Positions 38,701-43,027 are shown, counted from the stretch's first letter. The stretch: 64,000 nt of DNA from Pelodera strongyloides (GCA_036852015.1 JAANDG010000025.1:248001-312000); one strand, 5' to 3'. Notes: generated by a model from the letters alone, not told the origin. Program-made: numbers and translations.

Positions 38701-39647
38701 CGAGCTCGGTCCGGCAACTACTTGAAAAGCTTTGTCGAGGTTGAGTATCCTTGTCGGAAGGCGTTTGTCGTTAGCTGAAACATCAAATATGAGAAAGTAA
38801 GGTCCAAGATTAAGCCATTCAAGTAAAAGTGCCAACTTATTTGTTCTTCGGAACCTTCAAAAGAGCCAAAGGGTCGGTTTTTCACTATAATCATACTGAT
38901 TTGCATATAGTGCATGTGACTGCATGTGACTGCAGTTACTCAACAAACTTTAGGCAACGGGTGGTTGTGTTTTAAAGTGAAGATGATTGTAGTATTTCTA
39001 GTTGCAGTTCGCTTTTAGCGCTTACTCGGCTTACTGTATAATCTTTGTGTGCTGGAAGATGTGACTTAAGAATTAAAATGCTTCAATTGAAACTAATTAT
39101 AAAAGTACCATCTCCACATTCTGCTCCTTCTGTGTAGAGATCTTTCGACGTTGGAAGCTTCAGAATATGTCCCTTTGATGGTAGTTTTGCACAATTCCGT
39201 ATGAGGTTTCCATAGTCTGACGAAATTTTCGAGCGAGGCGAAGCTGAAATGTTTATTCGTGCTTCATATATAAAGCTGGTATCAATGTTTGTTTGTTTGT
39301 TTGGCGGTATGTCTGGGTAACGGACGCTGTGGCCGCTCAGCGTGTGGTGTGTATGGTGGGCGTAGGCAGTACCGAAAGAACACGGTTCAGAGAACAGACA
39401 CGGGAACGCAACCACTTCGTCTGCTGACAATACAAAGAATAAAAAGTTCGCAGACCCTCGGAGAAGAAACAAAACGGGCTAGGCGCTAGGCAAACGGCAT
39501 GTTTGTTGTATTGTATGTTTGGATGATGTACGTTGCTCTCTAGAAATAAGAGTGATATTACAAAGAATAACAACTACCTGAGGTTGGCGACGCTGTAGAA
39601 GGTGTCGAACCATCCTCTCTTATTATTTGACGTAGAAAATAAGCCAT
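31..39647 (-). CDS. rpm-1: RPM-1/Highwire/MYCBP2 (PHR) E3 ubiquitin ligase, 5' two thirds, 71 exons in window
   Basis: Giant neuronal ubiquitin ligase of the PHR family, which in animals restrains synapse growth and axon regeneration by degrading DLK-type MAP3Ks, using a C-terminal RING. I joined 71 exons from the ATG at 39647 to the left edge. All use AG acceptors and GT donors, and phase is continuous at every junction, giving about 2,585 codons. C. elegans RPM-1 is about 3,770 aa, so roughly the last third (APC10-like domain, RING, Cys-rich tail) is outside the window. Exons average about 109 nt, far denser than in C. elegans. No TTTCAG lies right upstream of the ATG, so trans-splicing is not evident here. 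Sub-entries give exon coordinates and domains. The weakest parts are the last two exons (503-578, 31-72) and the choice of donor for exon 7. Confidence 0.93.
108..260 (+). repeat. tRNA-like SINE fragment
   Basis: TGGTCTAGTAGGAGCACACC resembles a Pol III A box, and GGGGTTCGATCCC a B box. The acceptor arms do not pair, so this is a SINE head rather than a functional tRNA gene. It lies in rpm-1 intron 70. Confidence 0.55.
261..396. mobile_element. MITE family M1, degenerate
   Basis: TTAAAGCGAAGCCGAGTACA to GTCCACAATGCGGTTC. The CCGGCCGG part of both termini is lost, while the ATGCAAATGAGCATAAATTA core is kept. rpm-1 intron 70. Confidence 0.6.
1117..1236. mobile_element. MITE family M1, internally deleted
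   Basis: AAAGCGAAATACCGGCCGGT and its inverted partner ending in AGCTTTAA, with only about 60 bp between. Adjoins an M2 element. rpm-1 intron 69. Confidence 0.7.
1235..1646. mobile_element. MITE family M2, full hairpin
   Basis: TA-flanked inverted repeat starting AAAGGGTCAGGCCCATTTCA and ending with its complement CCTGACCCTTT. The arms of about 200 bp meet at GGGCGTGGCAATTGCGATAT. rpm-1 intron 69, joined to an M1 copy at 1236. Confidence 0.85.
2459..2640. mobile_element. MITE family M1
   Basis: Termini AAAGCAAAATAACGGCCGGT and ACCGGCCG...TTTCGCTTTAA; core includes ATAGACCCCACTATGCATAA. rpm-1 intron 67, ending 29 bases from exon 67's 3' edge. Confidence 0.8.
3900..4740 (-). CDS. rpm-1: rpm-1 exons 64-66: conserved helical region before the zinc-binding domain
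   Basis: Exons: 4646-4740, 4241-4385 and 3900-4051 (about residues 2312-2441). Exon 64 is a polar, probably disordered linker. Exon 65 has the family hallmark [20 protein letters not shown] and AAYLKFH. Exon 66 has [17 protein letters not shown] followed by [10 protein letters not shown], matching MYCBP2 upstream of its Cys/His finger. The long phospho-rich linker found in vertebrates is nearly absent here. Confidence 0.88.
4809..4975. mobile_element. MITE family M1
   Basis: AAAGGAAATACCGGCCGG to GGCCGGTATTTTGCTCTAA. rpm-1 intron 63. Confidence 0.75.
5036..7048 (-). CDS. rpm-1: rpm-1 exons 58-63: two SH3-like folds
   Basis: Exons: 6948-7048, 6513-6619, 6084-6147, 5676-5782, 5452-5536 and 5036-5127 (about residues 2126-2311). 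Exons 58-60 give the first fold: [20 protein letters not shown], then [20 protein letters not shown] and QAWCLQSH, all matching the VRS-PSL-...-GxWxRL-ET-...-AWCL pattern in MYCBP2. Exon 61 is a charged Ser-rich linker ([20 protein letters not shown]). Exons 62-63 repeat the pattern ([31 protein letters not shown]). Confidence 0.88.
5250..5440. mobile_element. M5-related palindrome core
   Basis: CTACCGTAGGATTTGAAACG pairs with CGTTTCGTAATCCCGCGGTAG. The outer M5 arms are missing. rpm-1 intron 62. Confidence 0.5.
6262..6437. mobile_element. MITE family M3, short copy
   Basis: AAAGGGACAAGAAGAACG to GGGCCTGTCCCTTTA. It keeps TTCTAGGTGTAAAGAAATGC and AAAAACCGGACATTCTG. rpm-1 intron 59. Confidence 0.7.
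7108..7235 (+). repeat. tRNA-derived SINE, fullest copy
   Basis: The head GGGTGGTCCAGTTGCAGCGC (A-box-like) is followed by the family body: CTCTGCAGAACATGTCATAA, CTTGAATAAAGG, and a CTTGAAGCGTAAA tail. rpm-1 intron 57. Confidence 0.55.
7574..10962 (-). CDS. rpm-1: rpm-1 exons 51-57: filamin-like domain region
   Basis: Exons: 10811-10962, 10466-10528, 9295-9387, 8827-8903, 8287-8367, 7955-8048 and 7574-7638 (about residues 1918-2126). Diagnostic strings are [14 protein letters not shown] with LLARWLP (equivalent to the family GGRLARWL segment), LVTRDQLCR (filamin strand TRDQ), [20 protein letters not shown] and [20 protein letters not shown], the classic filamin-repeat close. In MYCBP2 this region engages the ligase's partners. 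The exon 52 acceptor lies in a tandemly duplicated acceptor sequence. Confidence 0.9.
8404..8643 (+). mobile_element. Non-autonomous Helitron, diverged
   Basis: 5' end TCTTATTATATAAAGGAGAA, and 3' end CGCCTCAGGCGATGGCTGTC then CTGG. Preceded by A at 8403 (an alternative start is 8407) but followed by C, so the 3' flank has decayed. rpm-1 intron 54. Confidence 0.6.
8922..9077. mobile_element. MITE family M1
   Basis: AAAGGGAAATACCGGCCGG to ACCGGCCGGTACTTCGCTTTA. rpm-1 intron 53, starting 19 bases upstream of exon 54. Confidence 0.75.
9569..10012. mobile_element. MITE family M3, full palindrome
   Basis: AAAGGGAGAGGCCCATGAG to CATGGGCCTCTTCCTTTA. Inner arms carry CAGTTCGGCCAGGTACCGTA and its complement. 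Adjacent to a second copy at 10011. rpm-1 intron 52. Confidence 0.8.
10011..10392. mobile_element. MITE family M3, second copy lacking the far terminus
   Basis: Begins AAAGGGAGAGGCCCACGAG and continues through CAGTTCGGCCAGGTACCGTA to GCTTCAAGCAATGCGGTTTT, where the arm stops. rpm-1 intron 52. Confidence 0.7.
10521..10616. repeat. Tandem duplication of a splice-acceptor sequence
   Basis: The unit TTGATCTGAAAT plus GTAATCCAG occurs repeatedly. On the minus strand this gives five CATTTCAG/AATTTCAG sites upstream of rpm-1 exon 52, of which the last (at 10529) is in phase. Confidence 0.75.
11286..15280 (-). CDS. rpm-1: rpm-1 exons 44-50: conserved HPYKP-motif beta domain
   Basis: Exons: 15231-15280, 14990-15080, 14273-14403, 12664-12772, 12193-12309, 11535-11627 and 11286-11361 (about residues 1696-1917). 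Conserved family phrases are [11 protein letters not shown], then [37 protein letters not shown] and [10 protein letters not shown], followed by a helical stretch ([22 protein letters not shown]). The matching MYCBP2 segment sits between PHR2 and the filamin-like domain. Exon 46 is taken to 14273 rather than 14311, because only that donor gives the phase-2 join and the conserved [13 protein letters not shown]. Intron 46 (1.5 kb) is packed with nested MITEs. Confidence 0.9.
11881..12162. repeat. Minisatellite, ~34-bp unit
   Basis: About eight degenerate repeats containing CCCTCCCTTAGGTAACTGTA and ATCCTCCCCGCC. rpm-1 intron 48, ending 31 bases from exon 48's 3' edge. Confidence 0.85.
12329..12517. 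mobile_element. MITE family M1
   Basis: AAAGCGAAATCCCGACCGG to AACTGGTTGGTATGTCGCTTTA. The GCTTATGC unit is tandemly doubled in the core. rpm-1 intron 47. Confidence 0.75.
12790..12972. mobile_element. MITE family M1 (start of the intron 46 cluster)
   Basis: AAAGCGAAATACCGGCCGG to GGTGGCCGGTATTTCTCTTTA. It abuts the M6 palindrome at 12973. Confidence 0.75.
12973..13232. mobile_element. Palindromic element M6, full
   Basis: GGTACTGGAGGGCCATTTGT and its inverted partner GGCCCTCTCTGAGTACC, with arms including CACGGGGAATCTAATAAA / TTGGATTCGCCGTGTC. rpm-1 intron 46. Confidence 0.65.
13523..13664. mobile_element. Palindromic element M6, second copy of one arm
   Basis: It repeats the first ~130 bp of the 12973 element almost exactly (GGTACTGGAGGGCCATTTGT through GGGGAATCTAATAAAAA). 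The recent date is inferred from identity. rpm-1 intron 46. Confidence 0.7.
13668..14036. mobile_element. MITE family M3
   Basis: AAAGGAACAGGCCCACGAG to CGTGGGCTTTTCCTTTA. It directly abuts an M4 half-element at 14035. rpm-1 intron 46. Confidence 0.75.
14035..14134. mobile_element. MITE family M4, single arm
   Basis: AAAGCGAAATGTCCACGGCA, then the arm ATTAGCATAGGATACATAGG to GGCTAGCATTTCGCTTTA. rpm-1 intron 46. Confidence 0.7.
14626..14794. mobile_element. MITE family M4, near-perfect palindrome
   Basis: AAAGCGAAATGCCAGCTCC...GGAGCTGGCATTTCGCTTTA. The two ~80-base arms are virtually identical, meeting at CGATCGTCCACGGCTATCG. rpm-1 intron 45. Confidence 0.85.
15167..15206. repeat. (AG)n microsatellite
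   Basis: About 20 uninterrupted AG units, 25 bases downstream of the exon 44 donor in rpm-1. Confidence 0.9.
15300..15440 (+). repeat. SINE copy filling rpm-1 intron 43
   Basis: It shares CTACTGCCCAGGACC, CATCTGCGGGCAT, TTGAATAAAGGTGCACGCTC and GAAGCGTAAA with the copies at 7108, 27207 and 29050, and makes up most of a 194-bp intron. Confidence 0.6.
15475..17393 (-). CDS. rpm-1: rpm-1 exons 38-43: PHR2 domain and following helix
   Basis: Exons: 17325-17393, 17055-17133, 16745-16854, 16269-16357, 15912-16078 and 15475-15633 (about residues 1471-1695). PHR2 begins at [20 protein letters not shown], continues with [18 protein letters not shown] and ILVNKNDGN, and closes with [20 protein letters not shown], the conserved final strands of the second PHR repeat. 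Exon 43 is helical ([17 protein letters not shown]). In intron 40 a MITE ends at 16369, only a dozen bases from the exon 41 acceptor. Confidence 0.94.
16098..16192. repeat. (AG)n microsatellite
   Basis: Long GA tract broken once by AAAGAAA. As CT on the sense strand it forms a pyrimidine tract 20 bases before the exon 42 acceptor of rpm-1. Confidence 0.9.
16369..16547. mobile_element. MITE family M1
   Basis: AAAGGAAATACCGGCCGG to CCGGTCGGTATTTCGCTTTA. Begins 12 bases from exon 41. rpm-1 intron 40. Confidence 0.8.
16655..16727 (-). repeat. tRNA-like sequence (pseudo-tRNA or SINE head)
   Basis: On the minus strand AGTCAGTAGTTTAGTATACA resembles an A box and GGATCGACTCC a B box, 35 bases apart. 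The stems are imperfect. rpm-1 intron 40. Confidence 0.4.
16940..17020 (-). repeat. tRNA-like sequence with near-consensus A and B boxes
   Basis: Minus-strand TAGCCTAGTGGTTAGCGCAG is a near-perfect A box, and CGGGTTCAGTTCCCG gives a 4-5 bp T stem. The 3' arm does not pair with the 5' acceptor arm, so I call it a tRNA-derived element. rpm-1 intron 39. Confidence 0.45.
17539..22150 (-). CDS. rpm-1: rpm-1 exons 30-37: region between PHR1 and PHR2
   Basis: Exons: 22077-22150, 21882-21980, 21079-21174, 20775-20910, 20151-20324, 18198-18338, 17852-17905 and 17539-17660 (about residues 1173-1470). The sequence is mostly alpha-helical ([56 protein letters not shown]). No discrete domain name applies; alignment position and phase place it in the helical linker known from MYCBP2. 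The exon-like open frame at 20941-21060 is skipped, because exon 32 joins exon 33 directly in phase (CG + A). Intron 34 carries a 1.4-kb Helitron. Confidence 0.86.
18382..18532. repeat. Palindrome of another family
   Basis: TAGCCCGTATTCTCGTGTCG pairs with CGACCCGAGAATACGGGCTTA, and AATGTTCCGTTTGGG with CCCAAACGGAACGTT. rpm-1 intron 34, 20 bases before exon 35 in transcript-reverse direction. Confidence 0.7.
18623..20042 (-). mobile_element. Long non-autonomous Helitron (1.4 kb) with internal tandem repeats
   Basis: On the minus strand it begins TCTTATTATATAAAGATGGG after an A. It ends with the hairpin GCCTCAGGCGGCGGTAGCCG and CTGG before T. It contains (CAAA)n near 20000 and imperfect repeats of about 108 bp around 19310-19620 (TTATCGCTCGGC at each start). 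No Rep/helicase frame is present. Two adjacent elements rather than one remain possible. rpm-1 intron 34. Confidence 0.55.
20397..20482 (+). repeat. Degenerate short tandem repeat
   Basis: Units of 8-11 bp, ACATAGGGTGC / ACAGGGTACATAG, in rpm-1 intron 33. Confidence 0.7.
20618..20740 (+). mobile_element. Short non-autonomous Helitron
   Basis: TCTTATTATATAAAGGAGAG at the 5' end, and GGGCTCTTCATACGGCTGG followed by T at the 3' end. The same 3' end occurs in the copy at 55657-55913. It is preceded by G rather than A. rpm-1 intron 33. Confidence 0.55.
21200..21615. mobile_element. MITE family M2, full hairpin
   Basis: Complete copy of the AAAGGGTCAGGCCC palindrome in rpm-1 intron 31, with both TA ends intact. 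Confidence 0.85.
21780..21868. repeat. (AG)n-rich tract
   Basis: Interrupted GA repeats just downstream of the exon 31 donor (21882) of rpm-1. Confidence 0.85.
22168..22348. mobile_element. MITE family M1
   Basis: AAAGCGAAATACCGGCCGG to CCGGCCGTTATTTCGCTTTA. The core has TCTAATTGGGGTCTAG (sub-family with the 2459, 34739 and 45150 copies). rpm-1 intron 29. Confidence 0.8.
22509..24033 (-). CDS. rpm-1: rpm-1 exons 26-29: PHR1 domain
   Basis: Exons: 23933-24033, 23270-23365, 22896-23069 and 22509-22647 (about residues 1003-1172). This is a beta-sandwich domain unique to PHR and BTBD proteins. It opens with [13 protein letters not shown], continues with [16 protein letters not shown], has the central [19 protein letters not shown] and ends with [15 protein letters not shown] and VTFTFRNS. 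All are hallmarks of the first PHR repeat of MYCBP2/RPM-1. The four exons are separated by introns of 200-570 bp, and intron 26 holds GC-rich inverted repeats (about 23550-23875). Confidence 0.95.
24178..24310. repeat. (AG)n-rich tract
   Basis: GA repeats downstream of rpm-1 exon 25. The Leu/Ser-rich open frames across it are artefacts. Confidence 0.85.
24334..25239 (-). CDS. rpm-1: rpm-1 exons 23-25: linker to PHR1
   Basis: Exons: 25130-25239, 24819-24944 and 24334-24469 (about residues 879-1002). Family-typical phrases are [19 protein letters not shown] and [14 protein letters not shown]. Exon 25 is helical and hydrophobic ([19 protein letters not shown]). Phases are 0 to 2, 2 to 2 and 2 to 0, consistent with both neighbours. 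Longer open frames over this stretch are out of phase and partly low-complexity, so I preferred the spliced frame. Confidence 0.88.
24605..24782. mobile_element. MITE family M1
   Basis: AAAGCGAAATACCGGCCGG to AGCGGCCGGTGTTTAACTTTA. rpm-1 intron 24. Confidence 0.8.
25636..33830 (-). CDS. rpm-1: rpm-1 exons 8-22: RCC1-like domain (beta-propeller)
   Basis: Exons: 33733-33830, 32412-32545, 32063-32171, 31615-31707, 31198-31303, 30819-30966, 30450-30550, 30006-30172, 29245-29360, 28532-28659, 27926-28062, 26749-26884, 26337-26468, 26125-26246 and 25636-25810 (about residues 245-878). Typical RCC1 repeat signatures are visible: [16 protein letters not shown] (exon 10), [20 protein letters not shown] (exon 17), [10 protein letters not shown] with [16 protein letters not shown] (exon 20) and [20 protein letters not shown] (exon 21). 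Exons 18-19 carry the family's Cys insert ([10 protein letters not shown]). In PHR proteins this propeller binds partners and regulates GEF or cyclase activity. Exon 22 ([13 protein letters not shown]) begins the conserved stretch between the propeller and PHR1. Confidence 0.92.
26937..27097. mobile_element. MITE family M1
   Basis: AGAGCGAAATACCGGCCGG to CCGGGCGGTACTTCGCTTTA; a core deletion shortens it to 161 bp. rpm-1 intron 18. Confidence 0.75.
27207..27320 (-). repeat. SINE copy, inverted
   Basis: Minus-strand copy beginning TTTTACGCTTCGAGAGCGTG with CACCCTTATTCAAGGGAG and TTCCGCAGAGGTCCTGAGCA. The sequence to about 27540 may be its head but is not recognisable. rpm-1 intron 18. Confidence 0.55.
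28180..28350. mobile_element. MITE family M2, decayed half
   Basis: AAAGAGTCAGGCCCATTTCA and CACTCCATCTGATTTTC match one M2 arm. The second arm is missing. rpm-1 intron 17. Confidence 0.55.
28747..28927. mobile_element. MITE family M1
   Basis: GTAAAGCGAAATACTGGCTG to CCGGCCGGCGTTTCTCCTTA. The flanking G shows that only TA is duplicated, not TTAA. rpm-1 intron 16. Confidence 0.75.
29050..29175 (+). repeat. SINE copy, diverged
   Basis: CCTACTGCGCAGTACCTACG, ATATGCCATAGGCAAACTTG and TCGAATAAAGGTGCACGACG, ending in GACGCGTAAAGG. rpm-1 intron 16, close to exon 16. Confidence 0.55.
29497..29915. mobile_element. Palindromic MITE family M5
   Basis: GGATCGCAGTCACTACAAAA at one end and its diverged complement at the other. 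Centre TGCCTGCAGACCCTTGC, inner arms TACTTAACTACCGCGGGATT / GATCTTGCGGTAGCTTAGTA. rpm-1 intron 15. Confidence 0.8.
30584..30760. mobile_element. MITE family M1
   Basis: ATAAAGCGAAATACCGGCGG to CCAGCCGGTATCTCGCTTTA. rpm-1 intron 13. Confidence 0.75.
31028..31160. repeat. (CT)n-rich tract with TCTAGATG units
   Basis: CTCTCT run followed by repeated TCTAGATGTCTAGAT and CTGGATT units. rpm-1 intron 12. Confidence 0.8.
32596..33011. mobile_element. MITE family M2, full hairpin
   Basis: TA-bounded AAAGGGTCAGGCCC palindrome in rpm-1 intron 8, 186 bp downstream of exon 9's 5' edge in window coordinates. Confidence 0.85.
33513..33665. repeat. (CT)n microsatellite
   Basis: CTCTCTCACTCTCTTGC-type repeats, rpm-1 intron 8. 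The open frame over it is low complexity. Confidence 0.9.
33848..33856 (+). promoter_or_regulatory. Probable trans-splice acceptor of the FAR-type gene
   Basis: TATTTCAG followed by AA and the initiator ATG at 33857. The short spacing leaves almost no 5' UTR, as in spliced-leader nematode mRNAs. It lies 20 bp from the oppositely oriented rpm-1 exon 8 acceptor. Confidence 0.6.
33857..36788 (+). CDS. Secreted FAR-type (fatty-acid/retinol-binding) protein with acidic tail, nested antisense in rpm-1 intron 7
   Basis: Five exons: 33857-33965, 34984-35084, 35933-36073, 36274-36369 and 36498-36788, totalling 245 aa. The signal peptide is [17 protein letters not shown]. The body is charged and helical: [34 protein letters not shown], then [29 protein letters not shown]. 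This matches the K-ID-AL-PEAK-F and EFP spacing of nematode FAR proteins (about 180 aa), which carry fatty acids and retinol extracellularly. Residues from about 182 on form a Glu/Val/Asp-rich tail not usual in the family. The ATG follows TTTCAG by two bases, so the transcript is probably trans-spliced. The stop codon is part of the AATAAA at 36784. All exons and introns lie within rpm-1 intron 7 (33831-36992) on the other strand. The exon 3/4 junction was chosen for phase, and the loop there (ICWYTHICERL) is the least certain part. Confidence 0.78.
33998..34410. mobile_element. MITE family M2, full hairpin, in introns of two overlapping genes
   Basis: It lies in FAR intron 1 (plus) and simultaneously in rpm-1 intron 7 (minus), so either transcript would carry the foldback. 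Confidence 0.85.
34739..34916. mobile_element. MITE family M1 in FAR intron 1 and rpm-1 intron 7
   Basis: AAAGAGAAATACCGGCCGG to CCGGCCGGTATTTCGCTTTA. Ends 67 bases before FAR exon 2. Confidence 0.8.
35485..35522. repeat. Perfect GC-rich palindrome
   Basis: AAATGGTGCGGGGCGCAA joins directly to its complement TTGCGCCCCGCACCATTT (19-base arms, no loop). It is the core of a larger set of GTTTGGGGGTGTTTCCCG / CGGGAAACACCCCCAAAC inverted repeats at 35120-35660. FAR intron 2. Confidence 0.8.
35712..35880. repeat. Long (AG)n tract
   Basis: About 60 bases of pure GA followed by interrupted GA repeats, ending about 50 bases before FAR exon 3. Confidence 0.9.
36784..36789 (+). terminator. Polyadenylation signal overlapping the FAR gene stop
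   Basis: AATAAA contains the TAA stop codon itself (36786-36788). Confidence 0.7.
36993..39647 (-). CDS. rpm-1: rpm-1 exons 1-7: N-terminal region
   Basis: Exons: 39578-39647, 39109-39243, 38663-38774, 37929-38028, 37744-37833, 37346-37460 and 36993-37102 (about residues 1-244). The start is the ATG in exon 1 ([12 protein letters not shown]). Recognisable family stretches are SKRDPELC in exon 5 and [17 protein letters not shown] in exon 6, which match the helical region before the RCC1-like domain of MYCBP2/Highwire. Exon 7 is Ala/Ser-rich ([15 protein letters not shown]). An in-frame alternative donor for exon 7 exists at 36978, which would add five residues. Confidence 0.88.
38042..38479. 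mobile_element. Palindromic MITE family M5, best-preserved ends
   Basis: TA|AAGGATCGCAGTCACT...AGTGACTGCGATCCTT|TA, 438 bp, otherwise close to the 29497 copy. rpm-1 intron 3. Confidence 0.85.
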
Positions 39648-40383
39648 GCTTCAGATTCAACACTATTTTAAAATAGCAATTTTATTTCAGAGCCCTCATT
39701 CTTTCTTGCTGTAGGGAAATATCATCCTGAAATATAAATCGTTATTTTCAGTTTAATTACAAAATAAACAACAACAACCGTGAATGGTATAGAATGTAGG
39801 TAAATGAGAATTAGAGGAGCATGACAGAAATAACTTAAATCTAAACCAGGATCCCTGGATACATAGAAACAATACTGTTTTATTGCTATTCTGTCAAAGT
39901 TTTGTTTGTTACAGCCAGCAGAGAGTCGAATGTTTATATTTATAGTTTACGAAAGGACATATGTTGGCGTTGTTTATTATGTCGCCCGTATAAGATACAC
40001 TGCAATGGAGTCGACATATATGTATACACGGCCACACTCAAATACAGTAGTGATCAACAAATTTAATAATGAATATTGGGATGTTTAAGTTACTAAAGTT
40101 ATGTCATGGTTAGGTTAGTTATTATTCGTAAACAAGAACACAAAATAATATTTCAATTCTACTACAATCATATGGCAAAACCGTAAATAAAACCATGTTA
40201 TATGATGGGGTGAGCAAAATGCATATCATATCGCCCTCACATTATATAATAAAGTTGAATAATTTAATTATTTAATTACACAAGTTTGTCGAATTATGTG
40301 CAACTAAACTTTTCTCTTGATTTTTTTATATTACAAAGCATAACGCCTTCATATTTATTGGCCAAACGTTATGTTATAGTCAT
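39648..40383. other. Upstream region of rpm-1
   Basis: 736 bp upstream of the rpm-1 ATG. AT-rich, with no open frame I would defend. The promoter is presumably here or beyond, but no specific motif stands out. Confidence 0.5.
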
Positions 40384-40555
40384 TAAAGCGGTATAACAGC
40401 CTTTGAAACGTATGGTGTATTCCCACGTAGTATATGCAAATATATGCGCAATACTGCGCGTTTTTTTTTTTCTAATAATATTCACTTGCATACAACACAT
40501 GGGAATACACTTGTTCAGACATATGTACCAAAAACCAGCCGTTATATCGTTTTTA
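40384..40555. mobile_element. M1-related MITE (AAAGCGGTATAACAGCC type)
   Basis: AAAGCGGTATAACAGCC...GGCTGAT-type partner CCAGCCGTTATATCG. Core has TGCAAATATATGCGCAATAC. Intergenic. Confidence 0.6.
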
Positions 40556-40861
40556 AAACAAAATTCCAGAATTGCATTTCCATGCACTAAAAACAAACAA
40601 ATCGACTGCACAAAGAGTCACGGGTTAGACTTTTAATTGTTAATATTTACTGCGAAATTTACAAATTGGAAATTATTAATGGATGGGAAATAAGGTCCAA
40701 AATAGAGGTGTCTTCTTGTACTATTGGACATTCCAAAAATGGCCGGTGGTTGCTGGACGAGAGAGTGCTTAAAGCTGGGTGAGTGTAGACATGTCGAGAC
40801 TTAATGCAAGATCAATACATTCTCGTTGAAGTAGGTCTAGAGTCAGACGAGAGAGTGCGCG

Positions 40862-41047
40862 CATGCGATAGACATGCAGACAATGTACTGGGGGTCACCA
40901 GCCAGCCCAGGCTGTCCATGTGCAGATGGCCAACCACAACGAGATGGACATCCTGATTAATATGCACATTAAGGGCATCAAGAGGGTGGGCGAGAGCTGG
41001 GGCTATGATCCTGACACCCCGTTATTTTTTATGAACCTGACCCTTTA
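40862..41047 (+). pseudogene. Coding-like relic of unknown origin
   Basis: An open frame of about 55 codons beginning just after an in-frame TAG reads HQPAQAVHVQMANHNEMDIL and ends after GESWGYDPDTPLFF at TAA. GC content and codon usage are unlike the flanks, and it stops at CTGACCCTTTAA, the terminus used by the M2 MITEs. No ATG, splice-linked partner or family could be identified. It may be an exon fragment carried by a mobile element. Confidence 0.3.
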
Positions 41048-41077
41048 AGCAATCCACGATAAAACATTGAGGAATAT

Positions 41078-41243
41078 TAAAGCGATATGGCACGAGGTTT
41101 TCGAAGATTATAATATAATTCCCATAATTTACGATATGCCAAATGTGCGCAGTTTCTGCCCATAATGCAAAAATTTGCACATGATTTATTGATTGTAGCT
41201 GTAACCATTAGATGTTTGAAAGAACACGTGTCATGATGCTTTA
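41078..41243. mobile_element. M1/M4-related MITE (AAAGCGATATGGCACG type)
   Basis: AAAGCGATATGGCACGAGG to CGTGTCATGATGCTTTA. Inner GAATTATTATA-type arms are imperfect. Intergenic. Confidence 0.5.
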
Positions 41244-42784
41244 AAGTAAGCATGGCGCTACCCCTCAATTATCCATGACTCCGTAAAAAATCAAATATTT
41301 TCTCTAAACTCCAATAAGAAGCCCCTTGTTATTGCATGTTTTCTGTTGTAGCGAATTCGTTTCCTAGGCGTAAGTTGTTCCTTATTTGCAGCGGAAGGTC
41401 TAAAATACCAGTCTACTTTTGCGGCTCGCATATAATCCCATTATACAATTACTATGTGACGAGTTTCCAATGCGGAGTTTCTAGCTGATGACAAAAGACA
41501 AGAAACACAACTTATGTAGGCTTGTAGGACGGTTTATTTTGATTCATGGGTGGTAAAATGTCTTATTGGATGAAATATTTTTATTTATTTCAAGCAGTAT
41601 TTTTTGAAAAATCTGAAGAGAAAACGTATGAATAGTCTAATAAACTGCTGGCTCTTTGATAAAAGGGTGCGGATAGCGGATGGTGAACACATCATCTATG
41701 TCCACGTCCACCGAGGAAACTTGGCCGGTGCGCGGCCCGAGATGGATGGGCCTGTTCAAAATTTCGTGTTCAAAAGCTACTAGTCCATGTCCGTGTTTGG
41801 GACCTGGGTAACATGCCAGGAGTTGTGCAGCGGTGCGTCAATACTCTCAGAGAGTAGGTTTTTTAGGCTTGTAGATTGTGGGACTTAGAGCTCGGGGCGC
41901 TTCGCACGCCTAGCTCTATCTTGGGTGCTCCGCGCGCTTCGCTCGCTACACCCGCGCTTATTTCTCGGCCCGCTCCGCGGGCGCTCAGAATGTAAGCTTT
42001 TTATGATTATAAATTGTGGGACAATGGTTACTGATAGGTAATTTTGGCATCTTTTCCTAGCTGGCCGGAAGCCGTGCGCGCGCGTTATTTGTAAGCATTT
42101 TTGTTCATTTTTGTTTTGCTGTGCAACGGGAGACTTATTTCGGTCTTGTAGAGGAATGCACATCATTTCGTATGAATGAATTCGATCATTATTATTCCAT
42201 GAATTTTCAGAGACGTCGTCATTTACACTAGGAAATAACCGTTTTCTGGGAGGTTTAGTCTATTATCAGCTTAAAAAAAGAACTCCTGACTTGGGGTTGA
42301 GACTTGTTGCACTCAATAAACACAAACTCTTAAATCAGAGCATGTTTTGAAGTCCGAAACGCCAAAGTTGTATTTTATGGCGGTGTTCGGAGTAACACGA
42401 TTAAGTGCCCGACGAAATCAATCAGTTAATTTCGCACCTGGGCTACCGTACTCCAATTATTTTCAAATAAAGAATGAAATAATTGAATAGAAACAAAAAA
42501 ACGATGTAAACAGATTAAGGAAAGTTATTTTAGTTACATCTGCTGTTGAAATCACAAAATCAGATGTTGCGCAGAAAATATTCGAATTTAATTTCGACAA
42601 AAACACGCACAGTTCAAATCAGTAATAACAAAGACCAAATGAAAAACATAAAAGTTCATCGATCAGACTGGAGAATACGGTAGAATTGTGTTTCGTGAAC
42701 ACGATCCTACCGTTTTAAATTAGCTTTAAAAAAAAATATGTGGGGACATACAAGTGAAGCGACCCGATTTATAATAAATTATAT
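41244..42784. other. Intergenic stretch without a supported gene
   Basis: Mostly AT-rich. A GC-rich patch at about 41880-42000 has short palindromes (GCGCGCTTCGCTCGC, CCGCTCCGCGGGCGC) and may be a decayed repeat. Confidence 0.5.
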
Positions 42785-42956
42785 TAAAGGGTCAGGCCCA
42801 TTTCAAATGACCCCTATTTTTGATGATTCCATCTGATTCTCCATGTCAAATATAGTAGGATACGATATTTTTCTAATTTTCAAGCGCAAAATTCACGCAG
42901 TATTCAGCAATGTACCATGGCCAGTCATACCCAACTATATATCGCATTTGTCACAT
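42785..42956. mobile_element. MITE family M2, single arm
   Basis: The 5' arm only (AAAGGGTCAGGCCC to CCAACTATATATCGCATTTG), then unrelated sequence. Intergenic. Confidence 0.7.
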
Positions 42957-43027
42957 ACGTATTACACCCGTGAGATGTGCTGAGCTATAACGGTAAACTT
43001 GAGTTCTTAGAGCTGTTAGTTTGTGGA

